Source: an uncultured Alphaproteobacteria bacterium
GTDB lineage: Bacteria; Pseudomonadota; Alphaproteobacteria; JALCBB01
Assembly (NCBI GenBank): GCA_958267355.1
Contig: OY279575.1
Coordinates: 1,372,295 to 1,436,294, forward strand
Direction: 5' to 3'
DNA: 64,000 nucleotides
The notes below the pieces were generated by a model. That model ran no database searches. It was not told the origin of the DNA and saw only the letters and a list, made by a program, of their open reading frames with translations. How positions within the stretch are numbered: position 1 is the stretch's first letter; each line of letters begins with the position of its first letter. The translations under genes and the position numbers were made by a program. Shown piece by piece: positions 24,512 through 33,789 of the stretch.

Positions 24512-27001
24512 ATGATGGAGACAAAATCCTATCAAAAGGAAGCCATCGAGACTCTACAGTTTTGGCTTGCAGCACTCCAACGCAGAAGCAAAGATAGGCA
24601 ATGGGATGATGTGCCTGGAGATGTATGGAAAAAAGACATCAGCCCCCCGCAACGCCCTTTCGTAACGCACAGCCATAAAACCAGAAAAAATAAAGCAGGC
24701 GGAGAGATTGCCCACGCCTGCTTTAGAATGCCGACAGGGAGCGGCAAGACCTATGTTGCGGCACAGGCGCTTAACACGATTATGCAACAGTGGGAGAAAA
24801 AGCAAACAGGGTTAGTAATTTGGTTCGTGCCACTGGAGAAAATTTACGAGCAAACAGCAAAAGCCTTTCGTAAGGGTAGCTGGATACACGAATACCTTAC
24901 AAGTCAATGTGGCTTACCGATACAACTCGTCACTAAAGAGGACGCGGTGCAGGGTAGGTTAGATGAGCGGATGCTAAAGGATCATCTATGCATTCTTGTA
25001 CTCAGTCAGCAATCCCTTATCGCAGGAGGAGGTTCAGGAGCAAAAAGAGAAAACAAGACCCTACGTCGCATAAAGCGCGATACTTCCATAGGAACAAAGT
25101 CTTTCCCCGAGAGTAGTGACCTCTCCGCATGCCAAGAATTTCACCAAGCCCACCCCGAACTAGACTACAAAGAAGGTAAAAATGGGGTGCAGATTCCAAA
25201 AAGAAGTGTTGTCAATTTTATTCGTCTTAATCGCCCTGTTGTAATCATTGACGAGGCGCACAAAACGAAAAGTGAGCAAGCCACTAAAGAAATTAGCGAA
25301 TTGAATCCAAGTATCATTTTAGAAATATCGGCAACTCCTTCTCACCAAAGCAATGTTCTCTACACAGCGACAGGGCGCAAGGTTTGGGAAGAAAATATGA
25401 TAAAGCTTCCGATTCAAACCAGCACCGAGGCAACTTGGCAAAAAACTTTGCGAGCGGCGCAAGAGAAGCGTGAAGAACTAGAAAAGCTTGCCCAAAAAGA
25501 GCATGCGCAAGGGGGTAAATACATAAGACCGATTGTGGTGGTGCGTACTGAATATACAGGGAAAGCCCAATCCGACAAGCCTCTCCATGTTGATAAAGTA
25601 CGGCGATTTATGGAAACAAAGCTAGGAATACACCCTGATGAAATTGCCGAACAGTCGGCTGAAAAGAAAGGCGAACTACGCAATGTAAATTTGCTCAGTG
25701 AGACTTGTGAGATTAGGTATATCTTAACAAAATCCGCACTTACAGAGGGGTGGGATTGCCCCTTCGCCTATGTCTTGGCAATCCTAGACAACTTTAAGGC
25801 AAATGTTGGTGTGACTCAGCTGATGGGACGGGTTATGCGCCAGCCCTACGCGAGAAAGGCTAAGGCTACAGACCTAAACAAAGCCTATGTATTCTGCACC
25901 AGCCAAAAAACTGGAGAAGTAACCCGTACCATTGGCACAAGCCTAGATAGCCTGAACTACAAAGATGCGCACGACTTGGCAGAAGTAGCAGGGGGAGAAG
26001 TTGTGAGAACTAAATCCGTGAGAATAACAGAAAGACGCCCACAGTTTAGAGGGTGCAAAATATACTTCCCAAATATTAAATTTCAGGATAATGGCAAGCT
26101 TAGAAGATTTAATTACGACACCGATCTGGTGCCAAGAATTGATTTTTCTAAGTTGAAGTATGACAACTCAATTGTTATCGGCAAGGGGAAGCCACACACA
26201 AAGATTACCGAAGTCGGATTTGATGGAGAAAAATCATACAGCAAAAAAATCTCTACAGTTGTTCCTCCTGATTTTCACTACATCTTTTTGACCAATGAAC
26301 TGTTGGAATTTATTCCCAACATATTTTTGGCAGGACGTTTAGTGCGAGAGACTCTTGAATACTATGTGCGTAAGTACGACTACAAGTCTGTATATCCGTA
26401 TGCACCTAGAATTGTCCAAGATATGAAGCACAAACTATCCGAGCAATACGAAAGGCTTGCAAAGGTAGAATTTGAAAAAATGCTGAAACAAGGTTTGCTT
26501 GTTGCAAACCTTGAAGAGCAACTCGATTGGCTGATGCCAGATAAAAATTTCTACGAGCCCGAATTGTTTGACCAAGACCACAATATTTTTGAAAAAGTTG
26601 GAGAGCAATCTCTAGACAATAAAGATGAAAAAACTGTAGCAATAAACCTTGAAGAGAAAGCGCAAGATGATCTAATTGATTGGTGGTTTAAATCCACTAC
26701 GAGCAAATTCCCTAACGACCAAGAGTCTTACTATCTGCAGGGATGGAAGCGCAAAAGATATTATCCTGACTTCTTGATTGCAGTTGCTTCTGACAACAAG
26801 GGCAAGAGAAATTACCTTGTGATTGACACCAAAGGCGAACATCTCGCAGGAAACGAAGATACAATCTACAAAGAAGAACTCAGCAAGGTAATTGAAAATG
26901 CGATGAGTCATAATCAAAAAAAGGACGCGGATTCATACTATTTTCGGGTCATAGAGCATAGAGAGTGGGATAGCGTCATTAGCAGACTGCTAAGCACCTA
27001 G
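24512..27001 (+). CDS. res: Type III restriction endonuclease subunit (Res)
   Basis: 829 residues. Superfamily 2 helicase motifs: FRMPTGSGKTYVAAQAL (I), VVIIDEAHKTK (II, DEAH), LEISATP (III) and TQLMGRVMRQPYARK (VI). A C-terminal PD-(D/E)xK nuclease motif is seen as YYPDFLIAVA...YLVIDTKGEH. All key residues appear intact, so the system should be active. It cleaves unmodified DNA together with Mod, driven by ATP. Codon use is AT-richer than neighbouring genes, in keeping with horizontal origin. Confidence 0.95.
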   Translation: MMETKSYQKEAIETLQFWLAALQRRSKDRQWDDVPGDVWKKDISPPQRPFVTHSHKTRKNKAGGEIAHACFRMPTGSGKTYVAAQALNTIMQQWEKKQTGLVIWFVPLEKIYEQTAKAFRKGSWIHEYLTSQCGLPIQLVTKEDAVQGRLDERMLKDHLCILVLSQQSLIAGGGSGAKRENKTLRRIKRDTSIGTKSFPESSDLSACQEFHQAHPELDYKEGKNGVQIPKRSVVNFIRLNRPVVIIDEAHKTKSEQATKEISELNPSIILEISATPSHQSNVLYTATGRKVWEENMIKLPIQTSTEATWQKTLRAAQEKREELEKLAQKEHAQGGKYIRPIVVVRTEYTGKAQSDKPLHVDKVRRFMETKLGIHPDEIAEQSAEKKGELRNVNLLSETCEIRYILTKSALTEGWDCPFAYVLAILDNFKANVGVTQLMGRVMRQPYARKAKATDLNKAYVFCTSQKTGEVTRTIGTSLDSLNYKDAHDLAEVAGGEVVRTKSVRITERRPQFRGCKIYFPNIKFQDNGKLRRFNYDTDLVPRIDFSKLKYDNSIVIGKGKPHTKITEVGFDGEKSYSKKISTVVPPDFHYIFLTNELLEFIPNIFLAGRLVRETLEYYVRKYDYKSVYPYAPRIVQDMKHKLSEQYERLAKVEFEKMLKQGLLVANLEEQLDWLMPDKNFYEPELFDQDHNIFEKVGEQSLDNKDEKTVAINLEEKAQDDLIDWWFKSTTSKFPNDQESYYLQGWKRKRYYPDFLIAVASDNKGKRNYLVIDTKGEHLAGNEDTIYKEELSKVIENAMSHNQKKDADSYYFRVIEHREWDSVISRLLST

Positions 27002-27028
27002 CCCGCAGGAAAAATTAGCCCTGCGGGC
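27001..27028 (+). terminator. Hairpin at the end of res
   Basis: GCCCGCAGG (27001-27009) pairs with CCTGCGGGC (27020-27028) starting on the last base of the res stop codon. No T-run follows, so it is a weak or factor-assisted terminator or an RNA-stabilising hairpin. Confidence 0.5.
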
Positions 27029-27179
27029 AACAATCAAATTAGGGCACTCGCCGCAAAAATATTTTTAATCTCTGTTTGTCTAAGTGTTTATTTAGGCGTT
27101 CGGTTGGGTGTTTGGTTATGGGGGTAAACTGGTGTATAAATTCACTTCAGAAGAAGGTCAAAAGAAGAAAGATGGGGCT

Positions 27180-27842
27180 ATGTTTTTCAAGCGCACGGCA
27201 AGAAATACGGCTAAGGGAAAAGCCACGGCGAGAGCGAAGGCGCAGGCGAGCGCACAGGCGGCGGCGGCAGGGGGGAAGGCTGAGCCCGTGTCGCTGGTCG
27301 CAGCCCTAAAACACAGCCGCAACGAGCCCGAAGGCGAAGTCGCCATCTTCGCCGCAGGATGCTTCTGGGGCGTTCAGCAAAAATTCGACCAAGTCAGCGG
27401 CGTACTGGCAAGCGAAGTCGGATACATCGGCGGCGAATTAGATCGTCCGACCTACCGCGAAGTCTGCGAAGGCGACACAGGCCACGCCGAAGCCGTACGA
27501 CTCGTCTTTGACCCACAGCAGACCAACTACCGAACCCTGTTGCGGCATTTCTTTGCACTCCACGACCCGACACAGCTCAACCGCCAAGGCCCCGACACAG
27601 GACGACAATACCGCTCCGCCATCTTCCACACCAGCCAAGACCAACGCCACGCCGCCGAAGAATTCATCTCCGCCAGCGAAGCCTCAGGACGGTTCGCCAA
27701 ACCCATCGTCACCGAAATTATCGCCGCTCCTACCTGGTGGCGGGCAGAAGCCTATCATCAAAAATACTTCGCCAAGCAAAAACAAGCACACCAACCCGAC
27801 TTTGAAATCGGCAGTCTGCGCCAGTCACAAACCAAAGGCTAA
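27180..27842 (+). CDS. msrA: Peptide methionine-S-oxide reductase A with basic tail
   Basis: MsrA reduces methionine-S-sulfoxide in proteins. The catalytic motif is AAGCFWGVQQKF (C61 from ATG 27180), followed by the family segments SEVGYIGGE, GDTGHAEAVRLVFDP and DTGRQYRSAIF. Residues 1-47 are a Lys/Arg/Ala tail (TAKGKATARAKAQASAQAAAAGG). The frame is open back to GTG 27108; the ATG is preferred. The family usually has no such tail. Confidence 0.93.
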   Translation: MFFKRTARNTAKGKATARAKAQASAQAAAAGGKAEPVSLVAALKHSRNEPEGEVAIFAAGCFWGVQQKFDQVSGVLASEVGYIGGELDRPTYREVCEGDTGHAEAVRLVFDPQQTNYRTLLRHFFALHDPTQLNRQGPDTGRQYRSAIFHTSQDQRHAAEEFISASEASGRFAKPIVTEIIAAPTWWRAEAYHQKYFAKQKQAHQPDFEIGSLRQSQTKG

Positions 27843-28095
27843 AACACCGCCCACTCCACAAAAAGGCTCACAAAAAGACTCGCAAAAAGACTCACAAGAA
27901 AACGCACAAGAAGACTCGTCAGCCCAGTACCTAAAAGACTCACTAAGAAAAGCCGCCAGCCCAGTACCTAAAAAGACTCACAAGAAAAGCCGCCCGCACA
28001 ACAGCCCGAAAACGCACCCTAAAAAAATTCACCCGAAGACTCGCCAGCCCAGTACCTAAAAGATTCACCAAAAGACTCACCCGAAAACGCACGAG
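27843..28095 (+). repeat. Spacer with AAAAAGACTCACAAGAAAA repeats
   Basis: About twelve degenerate copies of AAAAGACTC(G/A)C(A/C)(A/C) and CCCAGTACCTAAAAGACTC words fill the gap between msrA and the DUF3126 gene. No coding signal apart from a Lys/Ser/Pro repeat frame. Confidence 0.75.
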
Positions 28096-28102
28096 AACAA
28101 CC

Positions 28103-28324
28103 ATGAGCATTAGCGAATCCGAACTCCTGCAGGTAGAAGCCTATCTGCGCCGCCGTCTCAATAACCAATCCGTGCGAGTCACCCGCCACGCCATTCGCCC
28201 AGAAATGGGCGAAGTCTTCTTAGGCGAGGAATTCCTCGGCACCATCTACCGCGACACCGAAGACGGCGAAGTCACATTCGATATCAACATCACCATCCTG
28301 CAAGAAGACCTAAACGCCGTCTAA
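28103..28324 (+). CDS. DUF3126 family protein
   Basis: A 73-residue protein matching the small alphaproteobacterial DUF3126 family: ELLQVEAYLRRRLNN, an EMGEVFLGEEFLGTIYRD segment and the end GEVTFDINITILQEDL. Function unknown. It is followed after 21 bases by the SNase-like gene on the same strand, a pairing that may be an operon. Confidence 0.88.
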   Translation: MSISESELLQVEAYLRRRLNNQSVRVTRHAIRPEMGEVFLGEEFLGTIYRDTEDGEVTFDINITILQEDLNAV

Positions 28325-28345
28325 ACCAACACCCCACCAAACACC

Positions 28346-29335
28346 ATGGCGCAGGGCAAAACCCACAGCCGAAGACAATTCTCCACAGGCTTGGCAGTCA
28401 CACTCGCACTCGCTCCGCCCAGCCTGCGGCAAGCACCAAGTGCCGCCAGCGCACAAACTACTCAAGACACAAAAGCCGCTCAAGCCACAGAAGCCACAGA
28501 AAAAGAAAATACCTGGCTCAAGCTCACACTCCAAGGCCTGTCAGCAACAGGCACAGCCCACGGAGTTCTGTCCGCCCGTCTGGGCGATGGCTCCCACCAC
28601 GAAGTCAAAGCCGCAGGCGGGCTGCTGCCCGAAGTCTGGAACCGCCACACAGGCGTGCCCGTCGCTCCGTGGCGCGCACAAGCCTTGCGCGCCCTGCAAA
28701 AATACACCGACTCCCTAGTCTGCCACATACGCCAAGACCTATGGGATACAGCAAAAATCTCACGCTACGGTGTGCGGCATGTGCGACTCATCCCTGTCAG
28801 CTACGGCACAGAAAATCTTGTCGGCGAAACCTTACGCAATTCTCTAGGCGGCACTCCACAGAGCGACTTAACCCAAAGCCTGCTCGCCGCAGGAATCTTC
28901 ATCGCCGCTCCTGAAGACGCAAGCAATAGACCCCGCCACACCGCCACCACCGCCGCCGATTGGCTCCACGAAGCCCACGCCCGCCAAACCAAAACAGGAC
29001 TCTGGAACACAGGCTTCCGCATCCTACAAGCAGACGAAACCGCCACCTTCACCCGCGAAAAACGCGGCTTTGCAATCGTCCGTGGCAGGGCGCGTTTCTA
29101 CGACGGCTTAATCAATCAAGACGGCAAACCCAGAAGCGGATTTCTAAACTTCGGCAGTCAAAGCAAACGCGACTTTTCTGTACGCCTAACCCGCACAGCA
29201 TCCACAAACCTTATGCAGACAGGCCTGACCCCTGACAGCTTGCTCAACCAACAGCTAGAAGTCCGTGGCTGGCTAGAATGGCGCGGCGGACCCTACATCG
29301 CCCTAACCCACGCCAGCCGCTTGCGCATTCTATAG
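28346..29335 (+). CDS. Tat-exported thermonuclease-like (SNase fold) protein
   Basis: 329 residues. The N-terminus has a twin-arginine motif (SRRQFST) and a hydrophobic stretch ending AASA, predicting Tat export. Residues ~100-235 resemble a divergent SNase domain (WRAQALRALQKY, ADWLHEAHARQTKTGLWN). Residues ~245-329 form the small beta domain common in alphaproteobacterial thermonuclease-family proteins (FAIVRGRARFYD, GFLNFGSQSKRDF, LEVRGWLEWRGGPYIALTH). I cannot identify the Arg/Glu catalytic triad with confidence, so nuclease activity is uncertain. Residues 35-50 hold a Thr/Ala/Lys/Gln repeat. Confidence 0.75.
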   Translation: MAQGKTHSRRQFSTGLAVTLALAPPSLRQAPSAASAQTTQDTKAAQATEATEKENTWLKLTLQGLSATGTAHGVLSARLGDGSHHEVKAAGGLLPEVWNRHTGVPVAPWRAQALRALQKYTDSLVCHIRQDLWDTAKISRYGVRHVRLIPVSYGTENLVGETLRNSLGGTPQSDLTQSLLAAGIFIAAPEDASNRPRHTATTAADWLHEAHARQTKTGLWNTGFRILQADETATFTREKRGFAIVRGRARFYDGLINQDGKPRSGFLNFGSQSKRDFSVRLTRTASTNLMQTGLTPDSLLNQQLEVRGWLEWRGGPYIALTHASRLRIL

Positions 29336-29393
29336 CCACTGCACCTTGCCGCTTGCTATTTGCCGTTTGCTGTTTGCTTTTTACTTTTTGCTT

Positions 29394-30827
29394 TTATCTT
29401 TTTTGTCGCTTCTGCTCTTTCGCTTGCGGCTCTGTCGCTCGCGGCTCTATGCCCCGCGTTTCAGCACGGACTTCAGCCGAGTCACTCACCGTAAGACGAA
29501 ACTCCCCACCCACAGAAAAATCTTCCGCCACACGCAAAACCCGCCCGCTATCATCCTGTGCCAAAGCAAACCCACGCGCCAAAATATGGTGGTAGTCCAA
29601 ACTTTCTAAAAGCCGCAAACTTGTCCGCAACTGAGTACCCTGGCGGGTCAAAATCTCCGCCATCGCTTGCGGCAAACGCACCCTGCGAACTTCCAGTTGC
29701 TCGCGCCAGCCATCAAGACGGTGCGCTGGCGCCAAAACCGCCAAACGCCGCCCCACAGAGTCTAAGCGTAGAGCCGCATCCTTACAGGCACGGGTGGCTT
29801 CGCGGGCTAGACCGCCACTGCGCTCGTCTAAAGCAAGACGCGGCGACTCCAAAATTCGCTCGCGACTCGCCAAACGCGTCGCCCCAAGCCGCAAGTCTTC
29901 CTGCGCCGTCTGCCACCGCCGCCGCCAAGCACGGCGCAAGCTGGCTTGGCGTTCGTCTAGGCTTGCCAGCAGAACTGCCCGCTCAGGTGTCAGCAACTCC
30001 GCCGCCGCCGTTGGAGTCGGTGCCCGCAAATCCGCCGCGTAATCAGCAAGCGTAGTGTCGGTTTCGTGTCCTACAGCAGAGACCACAGGAATCGCACTGG
30101 CAGCTATCGCCCGAACAACCGACTCTTCATTAAACGCCCACAAGTCTTCTAGGCTACCACCACCACGGGCAACAACCACCAAGTCAGGAACAGGCACAGA
30201 TAGCGTATCCTTGGGTGCGTTTTCTTTGAGTGCCGAAAAACCCCGCACCGCTTGGGCGATCTGCTCCGCCGCCCCCGCGCCTTGAACCAAGACAGGCCAC
30301 AGCAAAACCCGAACCGGAAACCGCGCCGCAAGACGATGCAACATATCTTCAATCACCGCTCCGTCAGGCGAGGTGATAATGCCGACTGTCCGCGGAAAGC
30401 TAGGCAAGGGGCGTTTCCTGTCAAATAAGCCTTCCTTGGCGAGTGCGCTCTTTAGACGCTCCAACTCGGCGAGCAAGGCTCCCACGCCAACGAGCGCAAC
30501 ATGCGTAGCCACCAGCTGATACCGCGATTGCGGCGCATAGGCAGAAACCCGCCCCGTGATTTCCACCTGCGCCCCTTCACTAAGCAGACTTGCAAACCGC
30601 CGCGCTTGGGCTTTCCACAAGACCAGATCAATTGCCGCCGAACTGCTTAAATCGCGCAGACTGCCGTAGAGATGTCCTGATTGGGCGGTAAAGATGCGGG
30701 TTAACTCACCGCGCACCCGCACTTCTGCGTACTGTCCTTCTAGCGTGCGGCGTATCGCCGCCGCCAACTCAGCAACGGACAAAACCACAGGGGATTGTTG
30801 CTCGGCGTTTTGCTTGGCTTTTTCCAT
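29394..30827 (-). CDS. xseA: Exodeoxyribonuclease VII large subunit
   Basis: 477 residues. The N-terminal OB fold has VRVRGELTRIFTAQSGHLYGSL. The catalytic region has VGIITSPDGAVIEDM, PDLVVVARGGGSLEDLWAFN and PVVSAVGHETDTTLADYAADL, all typical of XseA. With XseB it degrades single-stranded DNA. Arg/Leu-rich coiled-coil segments follow (about residues 280-400), as in the family. Convergent with the SNase-like gene. The small subunit is not in the window. Confidence 0.95.
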   Translation of the reverse strand: MEKAKQNAEQQSPVVLSVAELAAAIRRTLEGQYAEVRVRGELTRIFTAQSGHLYGSLRDLSSSAAIDLVLWKAQARRFASLLSEGAQVEITGRVSAYAPQSRYQLVATHVALVGVGALLAELERLKSALAKEGLFDRKRPLPSFPRTVGIITSPDGAVIEDMLHRLAARFPVRVLLWPVLVQGAGAAEQIAQAVRGFSALKENAPKDTLSVPVPDLVVVARGGGSLEDLWAFNEESVVRAIAASAIPVVSAVGHETDTTLADYAADLRAPTPTAAAELLTPERAVLLASLDERQASLRRAWRRRWQTAQEDLRLGATRLASRERILESPRLALDERSGGLAREATRACKDAALRLDSVGRRLAVLAPAHRLDGWREQLEVRRVRLPQAMAEILTRQGTQLRTSLRLLESLDYHHILARGFALAQDDSGRVLRVAEDFSVGGEFRLTVSDSAEVRAETRGIEPRATEPQAKEQKRQKR

Positions 30828-30976
30828 TGGGCTAATCGTGCGTCTTGTCCATTTTACACTTTAAAAAAACCTATGGCAGGAAAGAAACCCGTGGCAGAAA
30901 AGAAACCTGCGGCAGAATTCCCCGCCTTCCCGCCAGTGGCTTGCAATCGCCCCTGTTTGCGTGTTGAATCGGCCGC

Positions 30977-31624
30977 ATGAGCGAACGCGACCCTTTCGAC
31001 CCCTTTGAAGATGGCGACGAAGACTCGGGCGACGAGTCTTTTGATGGCAGTGCAAACCCGCACCACGGCTCTACGCCCGCGGATCATTCTGAAGCCGAGT
31101 CTGTATCCGAGTCTGAAGCCAATTCTGTGTCTGACTCTGCGTCCAATTCTGCGCCCAGTTCCACGCCTAATTCCACAAGCGAGTCGGCACCAGAACTACG
31201 CCACCCCGACTTAGGCGGCGGAAAATTTCTCTACGAAGAAACAACAGAAGAAGTCCGCGTGATTGTCCGCCCTGTATTCCTAGACGACCAGAGCGAACCC
31301 GAAGAACACCGCTACCTTTGGGCCTACCACATACGAATTGAAAACGAGAGTCAGCGCACCGTACAGTTGCTCACCCGCCAATGGAAAATCACCGACGCCG
31401 ATGGCCGACTCCACACGGTTGAAGGCGCAGGCGTGGTCGGAGAACAGCCAACGCTCGTGCCAGGCGGCTCGTTTGAATACACCAGCGGCACACCCCTGCG
31501 GACTCCGTCTGGCTTTATGGCAGGAAGCTACGAAATGCGCCGCGACGATGGCGCACGATTTCGGGTTGTCGTCCCGACTTTTTCCCTAGATAGCCCCTAC
31601 GCCGAAGCCCGCCTTTTGCACTAA
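30977..31624 (+). CDS. apaG: ApaG domain protein with acidic Ser-rich tail
   Basis: The C-terminal ~130 residues are ApaG: VIVRPVFLDDQSEP, LWAYHIRIENES, VQLLTRQWKITDADG, GAGVVGEQPTLVPGGSFEYTS and GSYEMRRDDG. ApaG is a beta-sandwich domain of poorly known role, linked to cobalt/magnesium and Ap4A phenotypes in enterics. Residues 1-75 are an acidic Asp/Glu/Ser/Asn tract with repeats (SESEANSVSDSASNSAPSS) not found in ordinary ApaG. folE follows after 12 bases. Confidence 0.9.
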   Translation: MSERDPFDPFEDGDEDSGDESFDGSANPHHGSTPADHSEAESVSESEANSVSDSASNSAPSSTPNSTSESAPELRHPDLGGGKFLYEETTEEVRVIVRPVFLDDQSEPEEHRYLWAYHIRIENESQRTVQLLTRQWKITDADGRLHTVEGAGVVGEQPTLVPGGSFEYTSGTPLRTPSGFMAGSYEMRRDDGARFRVVVPTFSLDSPYAEARLLH

Positions 31625-31636
31625 CCGCAGAACCGT

Positions 31637-32341
31637 ATGCCTAAGTCCGCCCGCAAAGCCGCGTCCAAGTCGCCGCCTAAATCGCCGCCTAAGTCACAGG
31701 CGCGGACAAAAACCCGTGGCAACAAAAAACCCTACCCAACAAAACAAACCGCGAGTCGTCCAAGCCGCAGACAAGCCGAAGCCGCCATCACCACCCTGCT
31801 CTCCTATATCGGCGAAGACCCAAGCCGCGAAGGCTTGGCAGATACCCCCGCCCGTGTTGTCCGTGCCTTTGAAGAACGCACCCAAGGCTACGAGCAAGAC
31901 CCCTTGTCGCTCCTGCGCCGCACTTTTTCTGAAACCGCAGGCTATGACGAAATTGTTCTCCTCGCCAATGTGGATTTCGTCTCGCAGTGCGAACACCACC
32001 TTCTACCCATTGTCGGAAAAGTCCATATCGGCTACCTGCCAAGCAATCGCATTGTCGGAATCTCAAAACTCGCCCGCGTCGTAGAAATCTTCGCCCGCCG
32101 TCTGCAAGTCCAAGAGAAATTCACCGCCCAAGTCGCAGGCACCATCAACGAAGCCCTAAAACCCCGCGGAGTCGGAGTCATCGTCGAAGCCACACACCAC
32201 TGCATGTCAGGACGCGGCGTTGCCAAAAACGGTGTCGTCATGACCACTTCTTCTATGCTTGGCTCTTTCCGCACCAAGTCCAGCACGCGAGCCGAATTCC
32301 TCGCCCTAGTAGAAAAAGCCGCCCAACACAAACCGCTCTAA
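31637..32341 (+). CDS. folE: GTP cyclohydrolase I with Lys/Ser/Pro tail
   Basis: FolE converts GTP to 7,8-dihydroneopterin triphosphate for folate. Zinc ligands are C118 and H121 (SQCEHHLLP) and the Cys in [10 protein letters not shown]. The family [19 protein letters not shown] is present. The core ends at normal length. Residues 1-43 ([22 protein letters not shown]) form a basic tail. There is no ATG, GTG or TTG between ATG 31637 and the core, so the tail must be translated. Followed directly by an intrinsic terminator. Confidence 0.95.
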   Translation: MPKSARKAASKSPPKSPPKSQARTKTRGNKKPYPTKQTASRPSRRQAEAAITTLLSYIGEDPSREGLADTPARVVRAFEERTQGYEQDPLSLLRRTFSETAGYDEIVLLANVDFVSQCEHHLLPIVGKVHIGYLPSNRIVGISKLARVVEIFARRLQVQEKFTAQVAGTINEALKPRGVGVIVEATHHCMSGRGVAKNGVVMTTSSMLGSFRTKSSTRAEFLALVEKAAQHKPL

Positions 32342-32357
32342 TCCGCCCGCTTTTTAC

Positions 32358-32378
32358 GCGCCCTTGCGGGCGCTTTTT
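32358..32378 (+). terminator. Intrinsic terminator after folE
   Basis: GCGCCC-TTGC-GGGCGC (32358-32373) followed by TTTTT, 17 bases after the folE stop. Confidence 0.85.
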
Positions 32379-32394
32379 GCTCGGCTTTACCCCC

Positions 32395-32612
32395 CTCGCT
32401 TCGCTCGGGGTGCGCCAAGCCCGCAGGCTATTTGCCGCCTACGGCGGCGTTCACTCACTTCGTTCGTGGATTGCCCTTCAGGCAATCGGCGTGACGCTTC
32501 GCGTCACGCCCCCACCCATCCCCCCCAAGCTCACTACGCCCTACGGGCTTGTGAGCTTGACCCCCCTTTGCCCGCTCGGCACTTCGTGCCTTCGCGCCCC
32601 TAGGGGGGTAAA
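32395..32612 (+). repeat. String of short perfect hairpins
   Basis: A run of adjacent small palindromes with three- to four-base loops: CCGCC-TAC-GGCGG, ATTGCC-CTTC-(A)GGCAAT, GCGTGACGC-TTC-GCGTCACGC, AAGCTCAC...GTGAGCTT enclosing GCCC-TAC-GGGC, and GGCAC-TTC-GTGCC. Almost every base lies in a stem. No protein is supported. It precedes composite element A and looks like the hairpin part of that family without the conserved linkers. Confidence 0.75.
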
Positions 32613-32700
32613 TTATATAAATGCCCCCTTATTAGAGAAAAAAGTATTCAAAAAATGAAAAAAAGAGATAGAAAAAATTAAGACCCGTTTGTGTGCCTTC

Positions 32701-33450
32701 ACGCCCTTGCGGGGGCACCTTGCGGTGCGGCATTCGTGCCAAGCCTTGTTTCCCCCACCAGCTGTTAAGCCCCATAGTTTTAGTGACGGGTTAATTGAGC
32801 CGAAGCCCCCTTGCGGGGGGAGCGTGAGACTAGTGGGATTAACTGGCTCCCGTTATGAAGATGAAGACGGGAGAAGGCGCGGCTTGCCCTTCCCAACCTT
32901 AGAGACGAAGACCCACCGAGCACCCGTAGGGTGCGAACGCGAGCGTAGCGGAGTGAAACGAGCGGAGCGAAGCGGACGCCGTGAAGCGTCTTGCGCGTAG
33001 CGCAAGGCTTCACGGCACTAGGCGGCGTAAGCCGCCGTAAATTAAATGTTGAGAGAAAGCTTAACCCTTACCCATTTTTCTACGGCTTAGAAATCAGGGT
33101 ACTGTAAAGATGGGGAAGGCACAGATTAACTTTGAGACGAAGCCCTATAAAGGCTTAACCCACCAGTAAGACGAAGACAGGGAAATAGCGACTTGCCCTT
33201 TCCTAACTTTGAGATGAAGACCCACCGAGTGCCCGTAGGGCACGAACGCGAGCGTAGCGGAGTGAAACGAGCGTAGCGAAGCGGGCGCCGTGAAGCGTCT
33301 TGCGCGTAGCGCACCGCTTCACGGCACTAGGCGGCGCAAGCCGCCGTAACTTAAACAGTGAGAGAAAGCCCGCCCCTAACTTTTTCTTTTTCAGCATAGG
33401 AATTAGGGTTATTGGAGAACAGGTTCGGGCTAGAAATCAGGGTAGTTAGA
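32701..33450 (+). repeat. Composite structured element, copy A
   Basis: Contains module 1 (32711-32801; CACCTTGCGGTG..., CACCAGCTGTTAAGCCCCAT) and two tandem copies of a hairpin module (about 32905-33060 and 33213-33375) separated by a linker (33061-33205) that is also present in copy C. Hairpins include GCACCC-GTA-GGGTGC (32920-32934) versus GTGCCC-GTA-GGGCAC (33229-33243), GCCGTGAAGC...GCTTCACGGC, and GGCGGC-GTAA-GCCGCC (33021-33036) versus GGCGGC-GCAA-GCCGCC (33330-33345). It lies between convergent folE and bolA. Confidence 0.85.
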
Positions 33451-33469
33451 AGGCGGGGGAAGGCACGGC

Positions 33470-33745
33470 TCAACGGTTGGTGGGGACTTCGAGCTTTAGG
33501 GTTAGGGCGTGTAAGCCCTCGGCGAATAAGGGAGACAAAACTTTCTGTACCCGACGCGCGCGGGCAACGCGACTCTCAGAACGAAACGACTCCGCCACCA
33601 CACGCACCACCAAATGCGTCTCCTCACCTGCACGCCAGCCCACATGCCCCCTGTGACGCGCCGAGTCATCTCGTACCTCCACAAGACACGGCGCAAACGC
33701 CGCCCGCAAAAGTGCTTCCGCACGAACTACACGAGTCTCCGACAT
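33470..33745 (-). CDS. BolA family protein
   Basis: 91 residues from ATG 33745. Features are the BolA core RAAFAPCLVEVRDDS, the RHRGHVG segment with His, GEETHLVVRVVAESF and SRVARARRVQKVLSPL..GLHALTLKL. BolA proteins partner with monothiol glutaredoxins in iron-sulfur or iron sensing. The frame is open to TTG 33775 but the ATG gives the standard N-terminus. Divergent from a J-domain gene, an order common in Alphaproteobacteria. Confidence 0.9.
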   Translation of the reverse strand: MSETRVVRAEALLRAAFAPCLVEVRDDSARHRGHVGWRAGEETHLVVRVVAESFRSESRVARARRVQKVLSPLFAEGLHALTLKLEVPTNR

Positions 33746-33789
33746 TTCACTCAATACTCCAAACCATCCAGCCAAGCAAAAACCCAGCC

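Noticed and set aside
22535..27030. Integrative element bounded by tRNA-Arg(CCT)
   Set aside because: No integrase and no repeated copy of the tRNA 3' end after res were found; the island may still be acquired but borders are not visible.
32689..33000. Short ORFs sharing a VKPHSFS(D/E)GLIEP segment in copies A and D
   Set aside because: The shared words come from the conserved module 1 DNA. Frames differ beyond it and the copies elsewhere have stops, so structure and not protein is conserved.
32395..33450. Retron or group II intron
   Set aside because: No reverse transcriptase gene is nearby and the hairpins do not form the domain V/VI or msr-msd arrangement.
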